Made by a program: the position numbers and the translations under genes. The notes beneath the pieces are model-generated. The model made no database searches, was not told where the DNA came from, and worked only from the letters and a program-made list of their open reading frames with translations. 64,000 nucleotides of DNA, from assembly GCF_030052815.1 (NCBI RefSeq), contig NC_079504.1, positions 41,051,041 through 41,115,040 on the forward strand. The letters are read 5' to 3'. This DNA comes from Hevea brasiliensis (taxonomy: Eukaryota; Streptophyta; Magnoliopsida; Malpighiales; Euphorbiaceae). Shown here one piece after another: positions 22,761 through 33,676 of this stretch. Position 1 is the first letter of the stretch, and the number at the start of each line of letters is the position of its first letter.

Positions 22761-23732
22761 ATGGAAGAAGGGGATCGCTCAGTCGAGCAGTTTGTTGAAG
22801 CTGAGGCACAAGGAGAAGCCCCAGCTTTACCGAATGTTAGTGGGTCAGCAGCACCAGCCCCACAAATGCCGCAGTTCCCTGCATAGTTCGCACAGCAGAT
22901 GGCTGCGATGTTTCAACAAATGGTAGGTATGCTGCTCAAGCTCCACCCCAACCACGATGGCACAACCATTGCCTCCGGCCAGACAGTTTGATAAATTGCT
23001 AAAGTATGGGGCTCTGAATTTAAAGTCTGATGGACCCTTTAGAGGCAAAGCAATGGCTTGAAAGAATGGACAGAGTGTTTAAAAAATTGCACTGCCCAGA
23101 TGAACTAAAGTTTGAATATTCTGTTTCGCTACTACAAGGGGATGCGTATGATTGGTGGAAGGCCATCCCCACGGCTTGGTGAACCACGATCTTGACACAG
23201 GATGATTTCATCACGAGTTCAGAGAAATACATCCTGGATGCATATGTTGATCGAAGCTGCAAGAATTTTTGAGTTTGAAACAAGGGAACCGAATCAGTAG
23301 CAGTATGAGAGAGATTTCTCAAGGCTAAGCCACTATCTTTGGAAGCTTAGTCTCCAACCCAGAGATAGATGCAAGAGGTTTGAGTCCGGCTAAGGCGAGT
23401 CCGAGAATGCAAGTTGTGGGTTTGAGACATCAATTTTCTTGAATTGATCTCACAAGCCTTGGAATTAGAAAGGATAGAATCAGAAGGGGCAGTGAGGAAG
23501 GGTTCACAAGAGAAATCAGAAAAAGACAAGGGGGAAAAATCAGTTGAACAGAGTTCTGGTGCTACCTCTGGAAAGAGAAAGAAGTTTAGTGGACCCAGCA
23601 GGGGTCGGGGTGGAAGATTTAGTAGAGGCAGATTTTCCGGACAGAGACCCCCTAGGTCTGGCCAGCAGTCAAGCAGGGGTTCACAGTCTGCCCGCCCCTG
23701 TGAGACTTGTGGCAAGATTCATGGGGGGGGAG
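22761..23732 (+). pseudogene. Element B copy 2 gag (frameshifted)
   Basis: Starts with the same MEEGDRSVEQFVEAEAQGEA opening. A TAG interrupts it at about 22885 where copy 1 reads CAA. The capsid core is recognisable (EAKQWLERM near 23048, FEYSVSLLQGDAYDWWKAIP near 23110-23165, YERDFSRLSHY near 23305). The basic tail SGKRKKFSGPSRGRGGRF and the CETCGKIH block (about 23560-23720) are better preserved than in copy 1. An 8-G run at 23723-23730 shifts the frame just before the second knuckle; a homopolymer length error is plausible. Confidence 0.8.
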
Positions 23733-26700
23733 TGTTATTGGGCCACTGGAGCCTGTTTTAACTGCGGAGGCAAGGGTCATTTAGCAAGAGACTGTACTAG
23801 TGCTCCGAGATATGGTCCAACTCCTACTACTGCCGAGGGATCTATTCAGAGTCCTGCTCCCAGAGGTTCACAGTCTGTTGGTAGAGGAAGAGGCAGAGGT
23901 AGAGGCACTGCTTCAGGCAGTCAGGGCACAATTGGTCAGTCAGGACAAGGAAGTGCTTCAACCAGAATCTACGCAATGAGACAGCGTGAAGAGGCTGAGA
24001 CTTCTGATGTGGTAGCTGGTACATTCTCTATCTCTGGTCAAGATGTATTTGTATTGTTTGATCCGGGTTCAACCCATTCATATGTTAGTGCTAGCATAGT
24101 CAGTTCACTTGCTGTTCCATGTGTGCAAATGGGTTTTGAAGTGCTAGTAACTAGTCCTTTAGGACAAGAGGTCCGGGTTAATAGAATTTATAGAGAATGT
24201 CCTTTGGTTATCCAAGGACATGTTTTCCTGTCAGACTTGATTGAGATGCCCTTCAGAGAGTATGATATTATCTTGGGCATGGATTGGTTAGCCAGGCATC
24301 ATGCTATGATTGACTGTAGACTGAAGACAGTCACTTTTGGTCTCCCTCTGTACGGTGATGTGGTAATACACAGGGAGAGGCATTTACTGCCATCAAACAT
24401 CATTTCGGCTGCACTAGCCAGAAGAATGATCAGAAAGGGGTGTGAAACATACTTGGCACATGTGATAGACACCCGAGTGGGGAGTCCAGCACTAAAGGAC
24501 ATCCCTACTGTATGTGATTTTCCGGATGTATTTCCTGATGAATTGCCAGGATTACCTCCAGAAAGAGAGGTGCAGTTTGAGATTGATGTTATGCCTGGTG
24601 TGGACCCAATCTCCATAACGCCATATAGAATGGCACCTGCAGAATTAAAAGAGTTGAAAGTGCAGTTGCAAGAACTGCTTGACAAGGGCTTTATCCGCCC
24701 TAGTGTGTCACCTTGGGGAGCGCCAGTGTTGTTTGTAAAGTAGAAAGATGGCACTCTCCGCTTGTGTATTGATTATCGGCAGTTGAATAAGGTGACAATA
24801 AAGAAGAGATATCCATTACCCCGCATTGATGACTTGTTTGATCAGTTGAGGGGTGCAGCTGTGTTCTCCAAAATTGACCTGAGATCAAGTTATTATCAGC
24901 TGAAGGTACAAGAGCAAAGTGTTCCTAAAACTGCCTTCAGAACCCGCTATGGCCATTATGAGTTCCTAGTTATGCCATTTGGGTTAACTAATGCTTCGGC
25001 TGCTTTTATGGATCTGATGAACACTATTTTCAGACCATACCTCGACCAGTTTGTTGTGGTATTCATAGATGATATATTGGTCTATTCGAGGAATGTAGAA
25101 GAGCATGATAGATATCTGCGGATTGTACTGCAGACTTTGAGGGAGAAACAGCTATATGCCAAATTGTCAAAGTGTGAATTTTGGCTGAAGGAAATATCTT
25201 TCTTGAGGCATGTAGTATCAGAAGAGGGCATCAAGGTAGATCCAAGTAAGATTGAAGCTGTCCTTAATTGGAGGCCACCCAGAAATGTCACGCAGATTCG
25301 CAGCTTTAGGTTTAGCCGATACTACCGTAGATTTGTGAAGGGATTTTCCATGTTGGCATCTCCATTGACCAAGCTGCTTAGAAAAGATGTAAAATTTCAG
25401 TGGACGGATAAATGCCAGCAGAGTTTTGATGAATTGAAGAGATGTTTGACTGAAGCTCCAGTCCTAACTTTACCCACACCGGGTAAAGAATATACAGTTT
25501 ACAGCGATGCTTCTCACAACGGGTTAGGTTGTGTGTTGATGCAAGATCAAAATGTCATTGCCTATGCATCACGCCAGCTAAAACCGCATGAGAGGAATTA
25601 TCCGACACATGATTTGGAGCTTGCAGCCATTGTGTTTGCTCTTAAGATCTGGAGACATTATTTGTATGGGGAGAAGTGCTACATCTACACAGATCATAAG
25701 AGTTTAAAGTATTTGGGCACCCAGAAAGAGCTGAATTTGAGACAGAGGAGATGGTTAGAGTTGATAAAAGACTATGATTGTCTGATAGACTATCAGCCAG
25801 GGAAAGCTAATGTTGTGGCTGATGCCTTAAGTCGCAAGACTATGGCAAGTCTACGGGTTACTCCTTTGTCTTTGGTACATGAGTTAAGATCATTGCATGC
25901 AAGCTTAGAGATTAGTGATGATGGGCAGACAGCAGTTGCATGGCATGTACAGCCAGTGTTGATTGATCAGATTAGAATGGTCGCTCGTAATGATCGAAGT
26001 ATCGGTCGTTGGAAGAAGTCTGGCAGGGCAAGAAACCAGAATTCTCAATCAGAGATGATGGTTTATTGCTACACCAGGGCAGAATGTGTGTTCCTAATGA
26101 TGTTGAATTGAGGAAGATCATTTTGAAGGAAGCACATGAATCTCCTTTTGCCATACACCCTGGTGGCACAAAAATGTATAGAGGGCCAAAGGAGCATTAC
26201 TGGTGGATGGGTATGAAGAGAAACGTGGCAGAGTTTGTATCTAAATGCCTAACTTGTCAGCAAGTAAAGGCAGAGCATCAAGTACCCACTGGGTTGTTAC
26301 ATCCACTACCGATGCGAATGGAAATGGGAAAGAATAACGATGGATTTTGTGATGGGACTTCCGAGGACACGTAAGAGTCATGATGCGATTTGGGTCATTG
26401 TTGTGGTGACTAAATCTGCTCATTTTCTGCCAGTTCGGATGGACTACAGTTTAGAAAGATTGGACAAGTTATACATCGATGAGATTGAGAGACTACATGG
26501 AGTGCCAGTATCCATCGTGTCAGACAGAGATCCTAGGTTCACTTCTAGATTCTGGGGTAGTCTTCAGAGAGCCCTAGGAACTAGATTGAACTTCGATCGC
26601 ATTCCACCCACGCATGCATGGCGATGCAGAGGGTAATTCAGATCTTGGAGGACATGCTACGGGCTTGTGTGATTGAGTTCGAGGGTAGTTGGGATACACA

Positions 26701-27370
26701 CTTGCCTTTGATTGAGTTTGCTTACAACAACAGCTACCAATCAAGCATTGGGATGCCTCCATATGAAGCTTTGTATGGTAGGAAATGTAGAACCCCGTTG
26801 TGTTGGGATGACGTGGGTGAAAGAAAAATGATTGGACCCGAAATTGTTCAACAGACTGAAGAGAAAATCAGGGTGATCCGAGATCGACTTAAGACTGCAT
26901 GAGACCGTCAGAAGTCCTACATTGATCTGAAAAGAAGGGATATTGAGTATGCAGTGGGTGAGAAAGTTTTCCTCAAGGTTTCTCCTTGGAAGAGGATTAT
27001 GAGATTCGGCCGAAAGGGGAAACTAAGTCCTCGTTTTATCGGGCCATATGAGGTTCTGGAAAGAGTGGGTCCTTTGACATATCGGTTGGCACTACCTCCA
27101 GAGTTGGAGAAGATACATAATGTCTTCCATGTGTCTATGTTAAGGAGGTATCGATCAGACCCATCTCATGTACTACCAGTAGAAGAAATTGAAGTGAATC
27201 CAGACCTCACATATGAAGAAGAACCCATAAAGATTCTGGCTTATGAGGTGAAGCAGCTACGGAATAAGCGGAATACCGTTGGTAAAAGTCTTTGTGGAAC
27301 CATCATTCGGGCCAAGAAGCTACTTGGGAGAGAGGAGGACATGAGGAGACAACATCCACAATGCTGTTGA
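23733..27370 (+). pseudogene. Element B copy 2 Pol with chromodomain-like tail (broken)
   Basis: The knuckle [14 protein letters not shown] is intact, followed by retropepsin DPGSTHS (about 24060). RT begins but is stopped by TAG at 24741-24743, where copy 1 has AAG. After that RT is open, with motif [10 protein letters not shown] (Asp kept, unlike copy 1) and FIDDILVYS near 25062. RNase H YSDAS, DLELAA and YTDHKSL are intact. Integrase is interrupted near 26010, 26310-26410 and 26590-26640; the last break replaces the block holding the catalytic Glu. A TGA occurs near 26900. The C-terminal part (26954-27370) keeps the [11 protein letters not shown] and [19 protein letters not shown] blocks and an REEDMRRQHP ending. 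The two Pol copies are damaged at different places. Confidence 0.9.
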
Positions 27371-27405
27371 GATTGATACTGTAAAATTTGAGACGAAATT
27401 TATTT

Positions 27406-27418
27406 AAGGGGGGGAGAA
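27406..27418 (+). other. Polypurine tract, internal copy 2
   Basis: AAGGGGGGGAGAA directly precedes LTR3, identical to the copy-1 tract at 18938-18950. Confidence 0.85.
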
Positions 27419-27419
27419 T

Positions 27420-30400
27420 TGTAACACCCCTATTGGTATAGCCTGGTATATTTCACTGTTCCGGTGTCGGTCTGGACAATTAATGGGATTAAGGCCACAC
27501 TTAAGACAATTTGAGAAACCATAAACACAAATAATTAGTAATGTTTAATTAGTTAACTATAAATAAGAAAAACAGAACATAAGAGGTTAAACGAACCGAG
27601 AGTCAATTGACCCCGAGAGCTGACTCCTGACCTAACTGTCAAATAAAATCGGAGAAAAGAAAATTTCAGAATCAAGAATTAAATTAAAGAACTAATAGAA
27701 AAAAATAAATAGAAAAAAAAAGAAAAGAAAAGAAAGAAGTTAGAAAAGTCAAAGGTGATGTCATAAAAGAATTAATTAAATGAATTATTAAATTTGGACT
27801 TTGTGGTCTTCCATAAGCAAAATAAAAAGAAAAGAAATTGGTTTTTTTTTCTTCTTCATTTCCGTCAACCTTCATCTCCTCTCTCATCTCTCTCTTTTTC
27901 TTAACTCTCCATCTCCACAAACTCCATTAAAGCTCAATTTTGAGCTTGTATATCATAAAATTTCACCATATAAAAATTAGCCACCATAGTTAAAGCTTAT
28001 TTAGGCAACTTGAGAAGAGGATTGAGCAAGAAAGAAAGAAAGAAAGAAGAACAAAAGTTAGGGTTTTGAAGATTTAAGAAAGGTTAGTGTGTTAACTCAT
28101 TATATTACTTCTTTAAATGCATATGCAATGGTTGACATGAGCTTAGAAGTTATGAAATGAAATAAAAACATGGGAGAAGGACCAAACTGAAATTTGGGCA
28201 GCTTGAGAGGAGTATGATTTACATGAATTTGATGCATTAGAATAAGTTTAAAAGCTTTGATTAGTGAATGGTTAAGGTTAAGTGCACTAGTTGTGATTTA
28301 ATGCATGAGATGGAAGAGCTAGGGTTTGAATGTTAGGGTTTTGGGGCAAAATTTTGGAGAAATGGATAAATGATATCTTTGACCAATTGTGGACTGAAAA
28401 ATGGTCAATAATGACCAAATAAGTTGTGTGGGAATGGTAGGAAATTAAACCAAATTCGTAGGTCAATGGTCATGCTGCCACTTTGAAGGACCAAAACTCA
28501 AATTTTACAAGTCCAATTGATATGCCACCATTTGGAGATGAAAATAGACATAAAAGAGCACAATTTTCATCAAGGAACCATGGCCAAAAACTGACCAAAA
28601 CTTGGTGAAACAATTGACCAAAGTGAGTTGATAGCAGGCTGCCACTGCACTAAACTGACCAAATGAACAGTAACTGTTCATTTGGTCATAACTCGAGTTA
28701 GACAGGTCAAATTGACCTGAAATTTGGCCAGGGGTTAGAGGGCATATAGATCTAAAACTTTCATGAAGAACATCACCCCAAATTATTCCATTAACCCATT
28801 CAGATTATTGAGCAAAGTTAGGCTACCAAACCTGCGACTCTGCAGAATTTTCATTGAGCAGCAATGTTTGGATGGCTATAACTCCCTCTAGAAAACTCGG
28901 ATTTAGGCGATTCTTGAACCGATGGAAACCTAAGACATAGTACAACATTTCATATGAAGAAAGTGAGACTAAATTATGAACTTAACTTGATCAAATTATT
29001 GACCAAAATTGGACCAAAAATCTGTCAGCGAGTATGAACAGTACACGTGAACAGTAAACTTATTTTGGCCATAACTTGAGCTACAAAACTCTGATTGAGG
29101 TGATCAAAAAATAAGAATACACTTAAGACAATAAGGAACATTTTCTATGAAGAAAGTTTTGTCAAATTCCAACAGTAGATTGACCAATGGAATAATGCAA
29201 CTTCGGAGAACCAAAACCGAAAATTGGCAATTTTGCCAAAATGACCTAAGCTTTAAACAAATGACCAAAACCAACAAGTTTGGTGACCAAAATGTGGTAT
29301 GTGGGTGAAGTTGGAGTTCCCATACCCATTAAGCCTTAGAAAGTCAATAATTTGACTTGAATAGTGCAGTGAATAGTAACCCGAAACACAAAATTTCGAG
29401 AACGTCAAATTTAACACGTTAGAGCTAGGTAAATGTGAAGTTAAGTTTATTTTGGATTTATTTTAAGTTTTAGTACTGAAACATTGGAAAATTTCGTGTT
29501 TCAGTGGAAAAGAATACCGGGACAGAACCCGAGGAGTCGAGTCAAGGCCAACAGGCGACTCGTTTGAGGTTTGTGCACAACATATACTTTTATAATCATC
29601 TTTTGCATATCGTTTTGAATAATATGAAATATTGGATTATGGCATTTTATGATGTTTGATCTAAATTGTTGAAAGTTATTATGTATATTTGAAAAGACAA
29701 TGTTTAGCAAATTGTTAAGATAAGTTTTGAAACCACAGTGTCATGACCACATATTTAAACACCTCACTAGCACGACTAGTGGGGGTAATTAGTTTTGAAT
29801 TTTGATTCCTTCTCTGGAGAAGTGTTGAGGTGTGACAGTAGAAGAGGATGTGAATGGATATCCATATATTTGAGCTAGCTAGCCTTGTGATATGATTTCT
29901 CTTTAGCCTCTGGCTATTGAGATTCATGTGATTTCTCTTTAGCCTCTGGCTATTGAGATTCTATTTGTTTCGAATGGCATGATCTAGCTGTGGGTTTTAT
30001 GAAATGTGTTTTGATACTTTGAAATGAACTTGGTTTACATGTAAAATCTTACAATGCATGATTGTATTTAATTTTCATGTTTAGCCAAATTTTTGAATGA
30101 ATGTGCTTTAAGTTTTGCATAAAGATTATTTTAGTATATTGTGCACCACTGAGTCCTAGTACTCAGCGATAGCTTTTATTCTTTGTCGCAATCTGAGAGA
30201 CTAGAGGAGCAGATCGTGGCTTGAGGTGTGTGAAGTCATCAGCTTGAAGCCTTCGGGTATAATTTATACCCTAACTGTAAATATTTCTTTTGATGTATAT
30301 ATTGCACATAAATGTATGGACATGTAAAAATGGGTCTTGAGCAGCTTGTACACAAATTTGTATGAAGTTTGTAATAAGGTTTAGTTTGTGTTTCTTTTGA

Positions 30401-30847
30401 TATAAATTTGTAAGGTTGTGTATAAATTATTTTATTTTTAATGAAATATGAATGATATTGATTGACAGTATTTTGAGAACTATTGAACTTGTGAATTTTG
30501 AGAAATTGATTAAGTTTGATTTTGAAACCGAAGTATTAGTTGAGAAAAACTTTTAGAAGTGCTTTTTACAGGTATTCGAAGAACGGTTTTCTCAAAATAC
30601 AGAGGAAACTCTGTCAAAATTTTTATAAGATTTGCGGAAAACTAAAATGGCCAAAAATATTAATTAGTTTTAATTTCAACTAAATGTTTTAAATACTTAT
30701 TAGAAATGCTCACACTTGTCAAAGATAAGAAAATTGTTTTAAAATCCCATGTAGGGTACTTAATGAGTTATCGGTAGGTGAAGTTCGGTAGTTTATTAGG
30801 TATTCTACGGGATCATGTTATGCCTTACAGAGGGGTAAGGTGTGACA
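27420..30847 (+). repeat. Element B LTR3, with internal deletion
   Basis: A 3428-bp LTR, shorter than LTR1 mainly because of one 221-bp deletion. The deletion endpoints correspond to GTCA at 10646-10649 and 10867-10870 in LTR1. LTR3 shares the 36-bp duplication (29894-29929 and 29930-29961) with LTR1. It best preserves the mid-LTR hairpin (30149-30166). Confidence 0.92.
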
Positions 30848-31536
30848 GAGGAGGTGAAAAATGTTTTTGAAGGAGAAGAAGGGCTGCTGTTTGCTTTTTA
30901 ATTCTTTGGTCTCTTTTGACTCTTTTTATTAGTTAATTTGATGGTTACTTAATTGTGATTGGTGGACAATTTTAAATGACCTCATAATATTTCATAATTG
31001 GCATTTTATTGTATTTTCTTTTCTCTTCTTCTCTACTCACTTTCAATTAATTTTTTATCAATATTAATTCATATTTTATGTCATAATAATTATTTACTTA
31101 ACTGGACAAGTCGGCCAAAAATCACCTCTGAAGGCGAAATGACCAAAATGCCCTTCGTTTGGCTTAACGGGTCAAAATTGTCTGTACCGATTGAAAAATT
31201 TTCCTAAATATTTTCTTGGCATTCTAATGCCATAGGAACCTCAATGACCCTTCTCTGGAGTCCCAAAAATTATTTTATAATTTTTTCCCCGGGTCTAGGG
31301 CTCCTCGTTGCGAGAACCGCAACTTCCCTCTGGTTACCCCTCGCTAGGGCACTGGCTCGTTTAATTTGGTTGTATTTTATTTCTAAAATTTTTATTAAAA
31401 TTTTCTTATTAATATTTGAATTGATTATGGTCCCTCACTTAAGTTTAAATATTTTTCCGGACATTCTAGCTGTCCGGATTGACACTGGTCACCGGAATAG
31501 TAGAATGTACGGAATTGCTACTGGGAGGGTGTTACA
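30848..31536 (-). repeat. Element A 3' LTR, second part
   Basis: Begins with the GAGGA duplication (30848-30852) and continues the LTR interrupted at 10456, aligning with about 38762-39450 of the other LTR. It ends TGTTACA at 31536. It contains the GGCGAAATGACCAAAATGCCC motif at 31133-31153, also present in the A, D and F LTRs. Confidence 0.92.
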
Positions 31537-31549
31537 ACTCTTCCCCTCT
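31537..31549 (-). other. Element A polypurine tract
   Basis: Minus-strand AGAGGGGAAGAGT abuts the 3' LTR. Confidence 0.85.
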
Positions 31550-31552
31550 AAT

Positions 31553-33226
31553 TTAAATTTCATCCTCGAAATTTACCTGATCAAACAGTTGAGGGAACTG
31601 TTGCCTCATCGTCTCTTCACTTTCCCAAGTTGCCTCCTCGGTGTTGTGGTGCCTCCAAAGCACTTTCACCAGTTGAATCTGCTTGTTCCTCAACTCTTTC
31701 ACTTCCCGAGCTAGGATCCGTAGAGGTTCTTCTTCATATGTCAAATCCGGTTGTATTTCAATTTCTTCCCTGGAGATGACATGTGAAGGATCTGAGCGGT
31801 ATCTTCTAAGCATAGACACGTGGAATACATTGTGGATCTTGTCCAGCTCTGGTGGTAAAGGTAGCCTATAGGCCACTGGACCCACACGTTCAATGACTTC
31901 ATATGGGCCAATGAACCTAGGGCTTAACTTACCTTTCCTTCCAAATCTCAATACTTTCTTCCACGGTGACACCTTGAGGAACACTTTGTCGCCAACTGTG
32001 TATTCTATTTCTTTTCTCTTCAAGTCGGCATAGGATTTCTGTCTGTCCGAGGCAACCTTCAGATTAGCTTTGATCAATTTTACTTTGTCCTCAGTCTGTT
32101 TCACAGTGCAGCCCTACCGGTTATCTTCGCCCAATTCAGTCCAGCACACTGGAGTTCTACATTTTCTTCCATACAGTGCTTCATATGGGGCCATTTGAAT
32201 GCTAGCCTGGTAGCTATTGTTATATGCAAATTCTGCCAGTGGGAGGTATCTGTCCCAACTTCCCTCAAACTCAATGACACAACTCCTCAGCATATCCTCA
32301 AGGACCTGACATATATTTCACGTTATTGTTATCATTTTAATTCAATATTTGTATCAATTTCATTGGTTTCAATTGTTTACCTGGATTACTCTTTCTGATT
32401 GCCCATCCGTCTGAGGATGGAAAGCTGTGCTGAAATGGAGTTGTGTACCCAAGGACTCATGCAACTTCTTCTAGAATCTCGATGTAAACCTTGGGTCTCG
32501 ATCAGATATGATGGAAAGTGGAATTCCATGCAGTCTAACTATCTCACTGATATATAATTCTGCTAACCTCTCTAGTGAGTAGTCAGTCCTAACTGGCAGA
32601 AAGTGTGCTGACTTTGTCAATCTATCAACTATCACCCATGCTGCATCATGTTTCTTCTGGGTGAGAGGTAGACCACTTACAAAATCCATGGTGACCCGAT
32701 CCCATTTCCATTCAGGTATGCGTATAGGCTGTAGCAAACCTGATGGAACTTGATGTTCTGCCTTGACTTGCTGACATGTCAAGCATTTAGTCACATAGTC
32801 AGCTATGTCCCTCTTCATACCAGGCCACCAATACTGAAGCTTCAGATCATGATACATCTTTGTACTTCCTGGGTGCATAGCATATACACTGGTGTGTGCC
32901 TCTTTTAGAATACTGGTCTTCAATTCCCCATCATCTGGTACACACAGTCTTCCTTTGTAGTACAGGCACCCATCTGCTTTCACCCCATAATCAGTTGCTT
33001 TTCCCTCTGAGATCTTGCTCATAATAGCCATTAACTTTTCATCTGCCTTTTGCCCATCTAAAATCTGTTGTAGCAGGTTTGGCCTCACTTGCAACTCAGC
33101 CAAAATAGCTCCATCTCGAATCAAAGATAGACGGGCATTCAATGATCTCAAGGCTGTCATGGATTTTCTGCTCAAAGCATCAGCAACTACATTTGCCTTC
33201 CCCGGATGGTAGTCAATTACAGTCAT
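31553..33226 (-). pseudogene. Element A integrase with chromodomain-like tail and putative intron
   Basis: Minus strand. 33226-32471 is open and holds the RNase H end ([12 protein letters not shown]), the HHCC finger ([33 protein letters not shown]) and the DDE core ([45 protein letters not shown]). After a frame change, the ERVIQ block is followed by a 75-nt GT-AG insertion (32306-32380) and then by VLEDMLRSC. The final open part (32104-31553) encodes [30 protein letters not shown] and an intact TEEATWESEETMRQQFPQLF end, the chromodomain-like tail that may direct integration to heterochromatin (family knowledge). Damage is limited to a few frameshifts. Confidence 0.9.
32306..32380 (-). other. 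Putative 75-nt spliceosomal intron in element A integrase
   Basis: On the minus strand: exon ...GTAATCCAG, then GTAAACAATTG...ATATGTCAG, then exon GTCCTTGAGG. Removal leaves VIQ-VLEDM in frame (phase 0), which matches element B where no insertion exists. The insertion has an in-frame TGA after three codons and is A/T-rich like plant introns. The same insertion is at 50777-50851 in element D. Confidence 0.75.
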
Positions 33227-33676
33227 AGTCCTTCAGAACTCAATCCATCGCCTCTGTCTAAGGTTGAGCTCATACGGGTTGCAAGTATTTTAGGCTTTTG
33301 TGTGCGTGTAAATGTAGCACTTTTCACCATACAAGTAATGCCTCCATATCCTCGGTCACGAAGATAATTCTTTGCAAGCTCTAGATCATGGGTAGGGTAG
33401 TTACGTTCATGTGGCCTTAGGTATGCGGAAGCATAGCGACCACCTTCCCCTCTTGCATCAAAACACACCCTAACCCATTATGAGAAGCATCACTATAGAC
33501 CACGAAGTCCTTTCACGACACTTGTTGTGTGCTGCTGGTGCCTCTGTCAACATAGCCTTCAACTTCTCAAAGCTGGTCGACACTTGTCATTCCAGATTAT
33601 CGACATTCTTGTGTAACAACTTGGTCATTGGAGCAGCTATTAAAGAAAATCCTTCACAAATCTTACGTAATACCAG
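33223..33676 (-). pseudogene. Element A RNase H (broken)
   Basis: Minus strand, fragments in several frames: a YSDASHNG block (about 33470-33500), MCFDARGE..., [13 protein letters not shown] (about 33380-33410), and a disrupted TDHKSLKYL region. It aligns with 17020-17270 in element B and 51757-52030 in D. At least three small frame changes occur, several where CAG/CTG is expected from the other copies. Confidence 0.8.

Larger units (their letters stand above)
10457..30847 (+). mobile_element. Element B: three-LTR tandem Tekay-like chromovirus
   Basis: The order is LTR1 (10457-14116), internal copy 1 (14117-18951), LTR2 (18952-22573), internal copy 2 (22574-27419), LTR3 (27420-30847). All LTRs start TGTAACACCCC and end GGTAAGGTGTGACA. 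Each internal copy has its own initiator-Met primer binding site, gag-pol and polypurine tract. The outer edges carry the same GAGGA duplication, so the whole 20.4-kb tandem occupies one integration site in the 3' LTR of element A. Unequal recombination between LTRs is the usual explanation; an assembly duplication is the alternative. Confidence 0.93.
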
